DNA of 58,151 nt from an uncultured Oscillospiraceae bacterium (GCA_934630495.1 CAKTVW010000010.1:1-58151), one strand, 5' to 3'; counted from the first letter of the stretch, positions 25,496-34,675 are shown. The notes: generated by a model not told the origin, from the sequence alone. Numbers and translations: made by a program.

Positions 25496-26860
25496 TTAAG
25501 CGTGGCGGCGGTGCAGCACCTTCACGCTGTGGAAATAGGCGGGAACCAGGAAAATGTCGGCGGCGACCCATGCGGCGGCATTCGCAAAGCAGATCGCGGA
25601 ATACCCCCAGAGCTTTGCAAGCCAGAAGCCGCAGATGCAGCGGGCGACCATCTCAAAGATCCCGGCAAAGATCGCCTGCTTTGTAAAGGAAAGGCCCTGT
25701 ATCATGAAGCGCAGGATGTTTACAAAAGCCAGCGCGATGTAGAACAGGCCGTTGCAGATCAGAAATTGCCGCGCGAAGCCCGCGATCTCAAGGCGTGTCG
25801 CAAGCGGCTCGGCCGAGTCGATAAAGAGCATGGAAAGATCCGCACCGAAGAAGTAGAGGATCGGCAGAACGATCAGCGAATAGATCACGGCGATTGACCC
25901 GCAGGAGGCTACGCCCTTGTGCAGGCGGTCGAGCTTCATGGCACCGTAGTTCTGCGCACCGTAGACCGCCATCGTCGTGCCCATTGCGTCAAAGGTGCAG
26001 GCGAAAAGCTGATTGATCTTGTTGCCGACGGTGACGGCGGCAATGTAGCTTGCGGCAAGGCTGTTGACGGCGGCCTGTACGACGATCGTGCCGATCGCGG
26101 TGATCGAATATTGTAGGCCCATCGGCACGCCGATCGAGAAAAGACGCGCAAGCTCCCTTCCGCGGGGCCGCAGCTCGTCGCGCGACAGACGCAGGATCGG
26201 GTAGCGGCGGAACATGACGATAAGGCACAAAATGCCCGAGATCGCCTGAGAGAGGACCGTCGCCCATGCCGGTCCCTCCACGCCCATGCCCAGAAGCCGC
26301 ACGGAAATGATGTCGAACGCTACATTCAGAAGCGAGGCAAGAATCAGAAAATAGATCGGTGTTTTGGAATCGCCGAGCGAACGAATAATTCCCGAGAGGA
26401 GATTGTAAAGGATTGTGGCGGGAATGCCGAGGAAGATCACGAAAATATAGTCGTACGCCTGCTGATAGATCTGGTCGGGCGTGTCCATCCAGTTCAGAAT
26501 GCTGGAGCACAGCAGACAGACGGCGACCGTGATGACTGCGGCGAAGGCCGCCGAGAGCCAGAAGCTGTTGGCGACGTATTTGCGCAGACCGTCTTCGTCT
26601 CCTTCACCGAACTTTTGTGCGACGGGAATGACAAAGCCGTTGCAGATGCCGATGCAGAAGCCGAGCACGAGAAAATTGATCGAGCCGGTGGAGCCGACGC
26701 CTGCCAGCGCGTCCACGCCGAGGTAGCGCCCGACGACGAGCGTGTCGACCATGTTGTATAGCTGCTGAAACAGCAGACCGCCGAGCAGAGGGAGCAGAAA
26801 GCCGAGAATCAGCTTCATCGGCGAGCCGACGGTCAGGTTTTTTACGGAGCTTTTTCCCAT
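25496..26860 (-). CDS. MATE family efflux transporter
   Basis: 454 residues with about 12 hydrophobic segments in two homologous halves (N-half GSPMKLILGFLLPLLGGLLFQQLYNMVDTLVVGRYLG; second half begins near FSIGVPMGLQYSITAIG). Cation-coupled drug/metabolite exporter; substrate unknown. The ATG at 26860 follows AAGGAGG; an upstream in-frame extension to 26977 is rejected. 56 bases after the ABC-F gene's start, same strand, not clearly one operon. Confidence 0.92.
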   Translation of the reverse strand: MGKSSVKNLTVGSPMKLILGFLLPLLGGLLFQQLYNMVDTLVVGRYLGVDALAGVGSTGSINFLVLGFCIGICNGFVIPVAQKFGEGDEDGLRKYVANSFWLSAAFAAVITVAVCLLCSSILNWMDTPDQIYQQAYDYIFVIFLGIPATILYNLLSGIIRSLGDSKTPIYFLILASLLNVAFDIISVRLLGMGVEGPAWATVLSQAISGILCLIVMFRRYPILRLSRDELRPRGRELARLFSIGVPMGLQYSITAIGTIVVQAAVNSLAASYIAAVTVGNKINQLFACTFDAMGTTMAVYGAQNYGAMKLDRLHKGVASCGSIAVIYSLIVLPILYFFGADLSMLFIDSAEPLATRLEIAGFARQFLICNGLFYIALAFVNILRFMIQGLSFTKQAIFAGIFEMVARCICGFWLAKLWGYSAICFANAAAWVAADIFLVPAYFHSVKVLHRRHA

Positions 26861-27090
26861 ATAGATGTCCTCCTTTGCAAGCGCGCATAAGTTTACAGCG
26901 GAAGTGCGAAAGTTGCAAGATGGAATTGTTCCGTTTTTTTGCGGATGTTTCGACGGCTTATTCGGCAATATATACAAAAATATTTTTAAAATTTATGCAA
27001 TATGTATATTGCACGCTGCGCTTTCTGCGCGGTCGATCGTCCACGGCCCGAATCTTTTTATAAAAAGTGTAAATAAATTGTTACAAGGGC

Positions 27091-27118
27091 TTGCAAAAGC
27101 GCAAAACACCGCTATAAT
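27091..27118 (+). promoter_or_regulatory. Promoter of htpG
   Basis: TTGCAA, 16 bases, TATAAT, followed 6 bases later by the CIRCE element, so HrcA would block initiation or early elongation. Confidence 0.75.
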
Positions 27119-27123
27119 ATGAA

Positions 27124-27150
27124 TTAGCACTCCGAAGCAAAGAGTGCCAA
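27124..27150 (+). promoter_or_regulatory. CIRCE operator (HrcA site)
   Basis: TTAGCACTC-N9-GAGTGCCAA, one mismatch from the consensus TTAGCACTC-N9-GAGTGCTAA. Lies between the promoter and htpG start. Confidence 0.93.
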
Positions 27151-27174
27151 AATGGACAAAGGAAGTTGAGTGCA

Positions 27175-29085
27175 ATGGCAAAGAAACAATTTAAAGCAGA
27201 ATCCAAGCGGCTGCTGGATCTGATGATCAATTCGATCTATACGCATAAAGAAATTTTCCTCCGCGAGCTGATCTCCAACGCGTCCGACGCGATCGACAAG
27301 CTTGCGTACCGCGCCCTGACGGATGATTCCGTCGGCCTGAACCGCAGTGATTTTCTGATCCGCCTGACGCTCGATCAGGATGCAGGGACGCTGACCGTTT
27401 CCGATAACGGCATCGGCATGAGCCGCGAGGAAATGGAAGAAAACCTCGGCACGATCGCGCACAGTGGTTCGCTGCAATTCAAGACCGCGCTGGAAAAGCA
27501 GGAGGACATCGACATCATCGGTCAGTTCGGCGTCGGCTTTTACGCGGCGTTCATGGTGGCCGACAAGGTGACCGTGATCTCCAAGAAGTACGGAAGCGAC
27601 GAGGCGTGGAAGTGGGAGTCCGCCGGTGCGGACGGCTACACCGTTTCGGCCTGCGAGAAGGAGAACGTCGGTACGGACGTGATCCTGACGCTCAAGAAGG
27701 ATACCGACGACGAGAAATATTCGGATTATTTGCAGGAATACCGTCTGCGCAGTCTGGTGCGGAAATATTCCGACTATATCCGTTATCCGATCAGGATGGA
27801 GGTCGAGACGAGCCGCCCGATCGAGGAACCGGAGAGCGACGGCGAGAAGAATGACGACAAGAAGCCGAAATATGAGACGGTCCGTGAGGATCAGACCCTC
27901 AATTCCATGGTCCCGCTCTGGCAGAAGGCCAAGAAGGACGTGACGAAGGAGGAGTATGAGAGCTTCTATCGGGAAAAGTTCTTCGACTACGAAGCGCCCG
28001 CAGGTGTGATCCATGTAAGCGTGGAGGGCGCCGTTACCTATAAGGCGCTGCTGTTCATCCCGTCCAAGGCTCCGTATGATTTTTACACCAAGGATTACAA
28101 GAGCGGCTTGCAGCTCTATTCCTCCGGCGTGATGATCATGGAGCACTGCGAAGATCTGGTCCCGGAGTATTTCCGCTTTGTTCGCGGCGTGGTCGATACG
28201 CAGGATCTGAGCCTGAATATCAGCCGTGAGCTGCTGCAGCATACGCGTGAGCTGAAAACGATCGCCGCAAATCTGGAAAAGAAGATCAAGGCCGAGCTGC
28301 TGCGCCTGCAAGGCGAGGACCGCGAGACGTACGAGAAGTTCTACGCCGCGTTCGGCAGACAGCTGAAATACGGTCTGGTCTCCGACTACGGCATGCACAA
28401 GGAAATGCTTCAGGACCTCGTGGAGTTCCGCTCCGATAAGGAAGGAAAGCTCGTCACGCTCAAGGAGTACTGTGCCGCCATGCCCGCCGCGCAGAAGCAC
28501 ATTTATTATGCAGCGGGCAACAGCGCGGACCGGCTTTCCAAGCTGCCGCAGACGAAGATGCTGCGCGACCGCGGCTTCGACGTGCTGCTGCTGACGGAGC
28601 AGGTCGACGAATTTATTCCGCAGACGCTCAATAAGGTCGAGGAGCATGAGTTCCGCAATATCCTGACGGACGATCTGGAGCTTGCGACCGATGAGGAGAA
28701 GAAGGCCGCCGAGGAAAAGGCGGAGGCGTTTAAGGGCTGCCTCGATTTCCTGAAGGAAACGCTGGGCGATAAGGTCGCCGACGTCCGTATTTCCTCCGAC
28801 CTCGGTGAACATCCGCTGACTATGGTGCCCGACGGCGGCATGAGCTTTGAAATGGAGAAGTACTTCCGCACGCTCGACCCTAATTCCGACTATCACTGCG
28901 GCCGCATTCTGGAGGTCAACGCGGAGCATCCCGCACTCAAGGTACTTGCGGAAAACATGGAGAGCAATCCCGAGAAAGCGAAGAAATACGCCGAGCTGCT
29001 CTATTGTCAGGGACTTCTGATGGCAAATCTGCCGCTTGAGAACCCGACGGCCTACACCGATCTGGTCTGTGAGCTGATGCGGTAA
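27175..29085 (+). CDS. htpG: Molecular chaperone HtpG (Hsp90)
   Basis: 636 residues. GHKL ATPase domain: ELISNASDAIDKL (N box), SDNGIGMSREEM, GQFGVGFYAAFMVAD (G2 box) and GTDVILTLKK. Middle domain has the catalytic Arg region SLNISRELLQ; a C-terminal dimerisation domain follows. ATG at 27175; a TTG three codons upstream is less likely. Placed under HrcA by the adjacent CIRCE element, which is not how B. subtilis htpG is controlled. Confidence 0.96.
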   Translation: MAKKQFKAESKRLLDLMINSIYTHKEIFLRELISNASDAIDKLAYRALTDDSVGLNRSDFLIRLTLDQDAGTLTVSDNGIGMSREEMEENLGTIAHSGSLQFKTALEKQEDIDIIGQFGVGFYAAFMVADKVTVISKKYGSDEAWKWESAGADGYTVSACEKENVGTDVILTLKKDTDDEKYSDYLQEYRLRSLVRKYSDYIRYPIRMEVETSRPIEEPESDGEKNDDKKPKYETVREDQTLNSMVPLWQKAKKDVTKEEYESFYREKFFDYEAPAGVIHVSVEGAVTYKALLFIPSKAPYDFYTKDYKSGLQLYSSGVMIMEHCEDLVPEYFRFVRGVVDTQDLSLNISRELLQHTRELKTIAANLEKKIKAELLRLQGEDRETYEKFYAAFGRQLKYGLVSDYGMHKEMLQDLVEFRSDKEGKLVTLKEYCAAMPAAQKHIYYAAGNSADRLSKLPQTKMLRDRGFDVLLLTEQVDEFIPQTLNKVEEHEFRNILTDDLELATDEEKKAAEEKAEAFKGCLDFLKETLGDKVADVRISSDLGEHPLTMVPDGGMSFEMEKYFRTLDPNSDYHCGRILEVNAEHPALKVLAENMESNPEKAKKYAELLYCQGLLMANLPLENPTAYTDLVCELMR

Positions 29086-29107
29086 AAAGCGCCGAAAGAT
29101 AATAAAT

Positions 29108-29142
29108 CCCGCGCCGCAGATCAAATCTGCGGCGCGGGTTCT
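29108..29142 (+). terminator. Terminator after htpG
   Basis: A 14-bp stem (CCCGCGCCGCAGAT/ATCTGCGGCGCGGG) with a CAA loop, then TTCTGTTT. It may also end trpB2 transcription from the opposite side. Confidence 0.8.
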
Positions 29143-29179
29143 GTTTATCGGGATCAATTTATATGGTATAGGGAATGGT

Positions 29180-30559
29180 TCAGCCCTCGACTTTTGGGAG
29201 CTTTGCCAGACTTGCGGCGATCTCCTCGTCGGTGGGGATGCGGTCGGTCATTTCACCGTCGTTGAACTTCTGGTAGGCGACAAGGTCGAAATAGCCCGTT
29301 CCGGTCAGGCCGAAGACGATGTTCTTTTTCTCGCCGGTCTCCTTGCACTTGAGCGCCTCGTCGATCGCAACGCGGATGGCATGGCTGCTCTCCGGCGCGG
29401 GCAGAATGCCTTCGACGCGCGCAAATTCCTCCGCCGCCTCAAAGACCTTCGTCTGCTCGACGCTCGTGGCCTCGAGATAGCCGTCGTCATAGAGCTGGGA
29501 GACGATGCTGCTCATGCCGTGGTAGCGCAGGCCGCCCGCGTGGTTGGCCGACGGGATAAAGGAGCTGCCTAGGGTGTACATTTTCGCCAGCGGGCAGACG
29601 CAGCCGGTGTCGCAGAAGTCGTAGGCATATTTACCGCGCGTCAGGCTCGGGCAGGAGGCCGGCTCGACCGCGATGATGCGCACGTCGGATTCACCGCGCA
29701 GCTTTTCGCCGACGAACGGGGCGATCAGGCCACCGAGGTTGCTGCCGCCGCCGGCGCAGCCGATGATGATGTCGGGCTTGATGCCGTATTTATCCAGCGC
29801 GGTCTTGGTCTCCAGACCGATGACGCTCTGGTGCAGCAGCACCTGCGAGAGCACCGAGCCGAGTACATAGCGATAGCCCTCGTGGGTGACGGCTGTCTCG
29901 ACCGCTTCGGAGATGGCACAGCCGAGTGAACCGGTCGTGCCGGGAAATTCGGCGTTGATCTTGCGGCCGACCTCGGTCTCCATCGACGGCGACGGCGTCA
30001 CGCTGGCGCCGTAGGTGCGCATGACCTCGCGGCGGAAGGGCTTCTGCTCGTAGGACACCTTGACCATAAAGACCTTGCAGTCCAGACCGAAATAGCTGCA
30101 CGCCATGGACAGCGCCGTGCCCCACTGGCCCGCGCCCGTCTCGGTCGTCACGCCCTTGAGGCCCTGCTTCTTGGCATAATAGGCCTGCGCAATGGCGGAG
30201 TTGAGCTTGTGGCTGCCGGAGGTATTGTTGCCCTCAAACTTGTAATAGATGTGCGCCGGGGTGCCGAGCTTCTTTTCCAGACAGTAGGCGCGCACCAGCG
30301 GCGACGGACGGAACATCTTGTAGAAATTGCGAATTTCCTCGGGAATGGGGATGAACGGCGTGGTGTTGTCCAGCTCCTGCTCGGCCAGCTCGCGGCAGAA
30401 CACGCCGCACAGCTCGTCGAGCGTCATGGGCTTGCCCGTCCCGGGATTGAGCAGGGGAGCGGGCTTGTTCTTCATGTCCGCGCGGACGTTATACCATGCC
30501 TGCGGCATTTCCGACTCTTCCAGATAGATCTTGTACGGGATTTCCTTCTTGTTTTCCAT
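29180..30559 (-). CDS. TrpB2-type tryptophan synthase beta chain
   Basis: 459 residues, longer than canonical TrpB (about 400) and typical of the TrpB2 group. PLP lysine in GNNTSGSHKLNSAIAQAYYA, phosphate-binding GCAGGGSNLGG, catalytic ETGAGQWGTALSMAC. Condenses indole (or related) with serine to make tryptophan. No trpA or trp operon is adjacent, so indole salvage is likely (inference). ATG at 30559 is preceded by AAAGGAG. Controlled by the Trp T-box upstream. Confidence 0.92.
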   Translation of the reverse strand: MENKKEIPYKIYLEESEMPQAWYNVRADMKNKPAPLLNPGTGKPMTLDELCGVFCRELAEQELDNTTPFIPIPEEIRNFYKMFRPSPLVRAYCLEKKLGTPAHIYYKFEGNNTSGSHKLNSAIAQAYYAKKQGLKGVTTETGAGQWGTALSMACSYFGLDCKVFMVKVSYEQKPFRREVMRTYGASVTPSPSMETEVGRKINAEFPGTTGSLGCAISEAVETAVTHEGYRYVLGSVLSQVLLHQSVIGLETKTALDKYGIKPDIIIGCAGGGSNLGGLIAPFVGEKLRGESDVRIIAVEPASCPSLTRGKYAYDFCDTGCVCPLAKMYTLGSSFIPSANHAGGLRYHGMSSIVSQLYDDGYLEATSVEQTKVFEAAEEFARVEGILPAPESSHAIRVAIDEALKCKETGEKKNIVFGLTGTGYFDLVAYQKFNDGEMTDRIPTDEEIAASLAKLPKVEG

Positions 30560-30592
30560 GATGCTTTCTCCTTTCAAAATTGCGGGAGAGGA

Positions 30593-30853
30593 TAAAAAAA
30601 TCCTGTCCCAGTGATCTGCTGGGACAGGATTGAATCAACATTCCTGCGGTGCCACCCGGCTTGACGCTCAGCGCCCACTTTTACGCACTTACATGCGCTG
30701 ACCTTTGATAACGAAGAGTCGGACTCCGTCTTGCCTACTTTTCTTCAGCTCGCCCTCCGATGCCCATTCGACGTGCCCGTCCGTACCGCACTCTCACCGA
30801 CGGCGGCTCTCTGAGACTTCCGAAACACGCTTACTTACGCATCTTCCACGGTT
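30593..30853 (-). promoter_or_regulatory. Tryptophan-specific T-box riboswitch
   Basis: On the minus strand: stem I with AGAGAGCC and GGTGAGAG apical-loop signatures, a specifier loop GAA-TGG-GC with the Trp codon UGG (30764-30766), the T-box GGGTGGCACCGC (30646-30657) and a terminator (TCCTGTCCCAG/CTGGGACAGGA, then T7; 30593-30629). Uncharged tRNA-Trp would stabilise the antiterminator and allow trpB2 transcription. Confidence 0.94.
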
Positions 30854-30859
30854 TTCTGC

Positions 30860-30888
30860 ATTCTACCACGACGGGATGTATTTGTCAA
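30860..30888 (-). promoter_or_regulatory. Promoter of the T-box/trpB2 transcript
   Basis: Minus strand TTGACA, 17 bases, TAGAAT, immediately upstream of the T-box leader. Confidence 0.85.
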
Positions 30889-31008
30889 GAAGTTTCGGAA
30901 AAAATTTTGCGCGACTCTTGTATTAGCTTGGTTTACTAAGGCGATCACAAGTCATACTTGACTTTTCAAAGCCCACCGGGGACCGACTGCTCGTAAGGAA
31001 GACCGGGC

Positions 31009-31542
31009 CTATCCACTTGCCATCCAATCAGAGATTCCCCAAAACACTAATTTTACACTGTCCGAACGGAGCCGAACCTTTGCCCACCAGTGCCTTGAAT
31101 CGCTGTTATACTCAATCGTATGTTCTTCGGAGGTGGTCTCTTCCGTCCTTTTGATTGCAGCATAAGAATGCGCCTGAATCTCCTGCTCAATTGCTTCGTA
31201 GATAGAAGCCGCTTCGTCCGGATTGTCCAACTGCCAGCTAATAGTGACGCCTGATACGTCCCACGCCTCCGTATTCACATCAATAACGACTTCCGCCGGT
31301 TTTCCGGCTAATGTGAAAGAGTAGAAATCGTATTCGATTGCCGCTAACGGATCATCATCCGTTTTTAACGGTTTGCCGAGCTTTGTTAGCATTTCATCTT
31401 TTGAAGTGCCAAGTTCGATGCCTTTACTTAGCAAGAACGGCAGTATAACCGCGTCGCGTGTCTTTAAGCAGATATTAAAAATCAATACGAACACACAAAC
31501 GCACGCGATAACGCATGACAATATTGTGATCCTTTTTTTCAT
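31009..31542 (-). CDS. Membrane-anchored protein of unknown function (177 aa)
   Basis: Not recognised. An N-terminal hydrophobic segment (about residues 4-27, after MKKR) suggests a signal anchor. The rest is an extracytoplasmic alpha/beta domain with a motif KDEMLTKLGKPLKTDDDPLAAIEYDFYSFTLAGK, recalling small repeat-type lipid-exposed or SmpA/OmlA-like folds ('G.s...v...lG.P'), a tentative likeness. ATG at 31542 has GGAG upstream. It begins the A+T-richer island of immunity-like genes and may belong to it. Confidence 0.65.
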   Translation of the reverse strand: MKKRITILSCVIACVCVFVLIFNICLKTRDAVILPFLLSKGIELGTSKDEMLTKLGKPLKTDDDPLAAIEYDFYSFTLAGKPAEVVIDVNTEAWDVSGVTISWQLDNPDEAASIYEAIEQEIQAHSYAAIKRTEETTSEEHTIEYNSDSRHWWAKVRLRSDSVKLVFWGISDWMASG

Positions 31543-31782
31543 GATCTCCATCACCTTTCGTTCGGAAACTTTTTTCGGTACAGTTGGGCAATTAGATTGA
31601 CCTTATGTCGAAGTGGACGGTTAGATCGTTAGATAAGCCTCATGTCAATGTCGGTGGGTGGCCCGTTATTGCTGGTGCCTGCATGCGGCGGGGTGAGGGA
31701 AGCCCGTCCTACGCAAAATTACGGTTTCGTGCGTAGGGCACGATGCCCATAGCGCAGCCGTCGGAATGACATAAGGGGAGCT

Positions 31783-31859
31783 TTTTCGACATGATTAAGT
31801 TATTTACAACCCGGCGGGAGGGGCTGGAAATGCCGCTAACCAGCGGCCTCCCGCCGGGT
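31783..31859. repeat. Repeat with CCCGGCGGGAGG hairpin
   Basis: TTTTTCGACATGATTAAGTT followed by a 13-bp perfect stem (31809-31821 with 31847-31859) around a 25-base loop. A second copy of the left part is at 35272-35316. The rest of the 31543-31963 gap holds GTGCGTAGGGCACGATGCCC-type repeat DNA and no credible gene. Confidence 0.6.
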
Positions 31860-31963
31860 GGCTGGGAAACTATTTTACGCGCTGTCGGGCATACCGAGGT
31901 ATACGCATCGCGGGGACAGGCAAGCATAACAGCCTGTCCTCTATGCACACACGGAACCGGCAA

Positions 31964-32716
31964 TCAGAGAGCATTCGGGTTTCGGAAAACAAGTTCGTTT
32001 TGAAATGCGGCAGGGACCTTCCTGCGAAGCTCGGCCAACTGCGTTTTTTTCTTTTCGTTCAGTTTTGCGACATGCTCCAATCGGGCAACCGGGTCCTCTA
32101 AAGCGTGTAGCTGCGCGAGATGGCGGGCAGCGTATGGATTTTTCTGCACATCTGCATTAGGTGTGTTGAATAAATAAGATTTCTTTACTTGAATTGCTCG
32201 TTCCCACAATTCCTCGTCCCGATAGTAGATAATTTCGTCCACAAAATCTTCCGTTGGATAAACCTGATCGTGTTCCCTAAGCCGCGCTTTTCTTTGCTCA
32301 AACGCGTCTTTGGGTGTTTGGATCACACTCAAATAAGACTCAATCTGTTCCTTAACAAATGTCCCGCCAAAGGGTCCGCCACGGGGATAGTGAATTGACA
32401 GGCGACGATAAAAATGCTGCCACTCGCCATTGAAAAGCGGGTAAAAATTAAGTATGTGAACATTGTCGAGTACAAGCGCTGCCGGAATCGCCGTGCGGAC
32501 AAAAAGTGGGTTTGCGGTAAAGACAGGAAACATATCTGGGCATCTCAAAATCGCTGCATGAACTTGCATCGAGAAAAGCACCTCGTTCCGCAGTAGATAC
32601 CAATGCAGCAGATCGTCCTTGTAGCTCACGAATCCAAGCTCCATCAAAAAGTCCTGATATCCCTCTCTGATTGCATCCTGATAATCCGCTATAATGTCCT
32701 TCTTTGATATGCCCAT
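31964..32716 (-). CDS. Immunity-island protein of unknown function (250 aa)
   Basis: Not recognised. Soluble, no signal peptide; AGGAGG site 7 bases before the ATG. N-terminal half has FLMELGFVSYKDDLLHWYLL, resembling the 'GF.r....f.r' start of DUF4304-like immunity folds and of the product of 34052-34675 (GFVRRRRRFFRER). The C-terminal half is helical and Lys/Glu-rich (EHVAKLNEKKKTQLAELRRK). Codon use is less GC-biased than in the housekeeping genes. Possibly an immunity protein of the Rhs locus (context inference). Confidence 0.6.
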   Translation of the reverse strand: MGISKKDIIADYQDAIREGYQDFLMELGFVSYKDDLLHWYLLRNEVLFSMQVHAAILRCPDMFPVFTANPLFVRTAIPAALVLDNVHILNFYPLFNGEWQHFYRRLSIHYPRGGPFGGTFVKEQIESYLSVIQTPKDAFEQRKARLREHDQVYPTEDFVDEIIYYRDEELWERAIQVKKSYLFNTPNADVQKNPYAARHLAQLHALEDPVARLEHVAKLNEKKKTQLAELRRKVPAAFQNELVFRNPNAL

Positions 32717-32784
32717 ATAAACCTCCTAATTAAGCCGCGTAGTTTTATACCCCAATATTTGTAAGCGCAGGAATCCTGCCCAAT

Positions 32785-33327
32785 TTATCGTGTATTGCGC
32801 CGTTGCTCGTAAACGCGAATAAATCTCTCACAATCGGTATGTTCAAGCTCCACGCCGTCGGATAACGCCTGACGACGCACGGAGGCATATCTTTCGGCAT
32901 CCTCTTTGCAGGAAAACAGACCGTGAGTATTCAGATGCATATCACTTAAATTGCAATGTTGGAACAGATAATCGCCGTCGGCTCATAGGTAGGAGAGATC
33001 GGCAGACGCAATAAAGTCCCAACCAAGTGGGACAAACCCTTCCGGTGCCTTAGAAAATGCCGCCGCCGCAAACCAAAAGACTTTGCACGAAATACCCAAG
33101 CGTCTGCAGTGCTCTGCATACGACTGAATGAACCCAAGGTCGGCAGAGGCCTGTAACGACCCGATGGGCCGGTCCATCCATTCCTGAAACAGCGTTTGAG
33201 ACAGCTCCCGTGAAAGACTGTCCGCTTCCCGATCCAGCGGCCACGAAAAGGGAGTCGCAAACCCCTTGTAACAGGTCGACGGGTCCTTGCCCACTGCGGC
33301 AACAATGTATCCGGTTTCTGTATCCAT
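32785..33327 (-). pseudogene. Immunity-like gene broken by an in-frame TGA
   Basis: Starts MDTETGYIVAAVGKDPS with AGGAGG 7 bases upstream. After 114 codons a TGA stops it (32983-32985), yet the same frame continues for 65 more protein-like codons (ADGDYLFQHCNLSD... to VYEQRRNTR, stop at 32785). The join GWDFIASADLSYL*ADGDYLF and the tail GLFSCKEDAERYASVRRQAL recall a family common in polymorphic-toxin loci ('GYDFa...gdYy...' then 'GLF.t.e.a..y...R'). Most simply a nonsense mutation; no SECIS-like hairpin supports selenocysteine. Confidence 0.6.
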
Positions 33328-33348
33328 CGGAAATCCTCCTGTGCTTGC

Positions 33349-33504
33349 TTAAATAATCGGTATATGGCCGTACAGACCCAAGTGCAGATAGGCCTCGCGT
33401 GACAGCTTTTCCGGCGGTTCGCGCCGGACCCTTTCGACGACGACATGTTCGCCGTTGACAAAACATGCGTCAGCTCGGCCGTAACATTTCGGGAGCGGTT
33501 TTGT
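33349..33504 (-). pseudogene. C-terminal gene remnant upstream of the broken immunity gene
   Basis: An open stretch of 51 codons without a start, following a TAG, reads TKPLPKCYGRADACFVNGEH...HLGLYGHIPII and ends 21 bases before the next gene's ATG. It looks like the end of a truncated protein. Its position suggests the tail of a lost toxin domain, but the sequence alone does not identify it. Confidence 0.4.
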
Positions 33505-33556
33505 CTAAGCTTTGTGTTGGCAGACTAATGCGGTGACTAAATGTATATGTGCTAAT

Positions 33557-33997
33557 TTACACTGTGGATTTGTAAAACTTATCATTCCCTAAATGATTAT
33601 CTACGGAACGCCATCTAAGCTTTGATGCGCAAATTAAAGTACCTGTATAGTCATCCAAATCAGATTCCGACAGATCGGCGCAATCGCACCAGTAAATATT
33701 CCCGTCCTTTATGAGCATAGTCGAACCTAATATTTCACAGGTGTAATCCTCGCCAACAGGAAAAAGCTTGACATACTTTAACCCTTGAAATTCCATTTCT
33801 ATCACAGAGTCCGACTCATATTGCCGCTGAATAAGCACCCGTAACACGCGGCGATCATTCAACGGATGCATTGAAAGATCAACATCAACATACGCTCCGC
33901 TTATATAGCTCATTTCCTTTATACAGCTATCGTGAAAATAGCATACAGCCTCCATAAACCTCATTATTTCATCGGCGGTGCAAATTGTTTTCCACAT
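33557..33997 (-). CDS. Putative immunity protein (146 aa)
   Basis: Soluble, acidic, beta-rich protein starting MWKTICTADEIMRFMEAVCYFHDSCIKEMSYISGAYVD. The 'F.DscIke..y.sG..V' opening and later strands (LRVLIQRQYES, IEMEFQGLKYVKLFP) match a type of small protein I associate with Rhs/WapA neighbourhoods, so an immunity role is plausible but unproven. AGGAG lies 7 bases before the ATG at 33997; an earlier in-frame ATG at 34039 lacks this. Confidence 0.65.
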   Translation of the reverse strand: MWKTICTADEIMRFMEAVCYFHDSCIKEMSYISGAYVDVDLSMHPLNDRRVLRVLIQRQYESDSVIEMEFQGLKYVKLFPVGEDYTCEILGSTMLIKDGNIYWCDCADLSESDLDDYTGTLICASKLRWRSVDNHLGNDKFYKSTV

Positions 33998-34051
33998 GGC
34001 GTTGTCTCCTTTTGTAATAATACGAACCAACTGCGGCACAGGGTGTTCCGT

Positions 34052-34675
34052 TTACTTTATGATGATCTTCCGCGAGGCTGCAATGATCTCCTCAAAGAAG
34101 CAACGTAATTCGTCGTCGGGCAATTTGGCACGCGCAATCAGCGTCTCCAGCTCTGCTTGCGTCCTTTCGGTAAAATCATGAGTAAACACCGTCGTTTCGT
34201 CAAGTAAGCGGAATGCCTTGCTTACTGCACGGGAAAACAGTTCGCGCTCCGCAAGAAACAGTGCAGTATATGCTTCCAAGATAGCCAGATCTATCGATGG
34301 ACAAAACAGGTAGTGCACAGATGAATTGAGGTTGTTTAATAAGTACTGTGACAGAAGTGCGGGCGTTTTGAGACGCTCAAAAAGCGGCAGTACCACACTG
34401 TCTAACGCATCGATCAATGCACTGCTGTCCACGGTCGGTGCGTCCCTGTATCGAGATACCTCGCTGATACGGCGGCCGTATGTGTAATACAGCGTAGTGC
34501 ATGGCATGTATAACGGAATAAAACAATATGTCGGATAAATGATTTGCAATGGATGTTCAAAAACGACACATTGCACGATGCTGTCGCGCTCGCGGAAAAA
34601 ACGTCTTCTCCGACGCACAAAGCCGTTCTCGATCAGGTGGTTTCTCACGTCGATCGGAATGCTTGCTGTACTCAA
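34052..34675 (-). CDS. Immunity-island protein of unknown function (207 aa)
   Basis: Not recognised with certainty. Residues 10-35 (RNHLIENGFVRRRRRFFRERDSIVQCVVF) resemble DUF4304-like domains; the C-terminal half is helical. The TTG at 34675 is preferred because GGGAGGGAG lies just upstream, inside the longer frame that begins ATG at 34699. Probably a relative of the 250-residue protein at 31964 and another orphan immunity candidate. Confidence 0.6.
   Translation of the reverse strand: MSTASIPIDVRNHLIENGFVRRRRRFFRERDSIVQCVVFEHPLQIIYPTYCFIPLYMPCTTLYYTYGRRISEVSRYRDAPTVDSSALIDALDSVVLPLFERLKTPALLSQYLLNNLNSSVHYLFCPSIDLAILEAYTALFLAERELFSRAVSKAFRLLDETTVFTHDFTERTQAELETLIARAKLPDDELRCFFEEIIAASRKIIIK

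Noticed and set aside
32983..32985. TGA read as selenocysteine
   Set aside because: No stable SECIS-like hairpin directly after the TGA and no family reason for Sec; a nonsense mutation is simpler.
33050..33466. Alternative frames of 138 and 171 codons over the broken immunity gene
   Set aside because: Arg/Cys-rich shadow translations; the frame with the ribosome site and family-like motifs is the one annotated.
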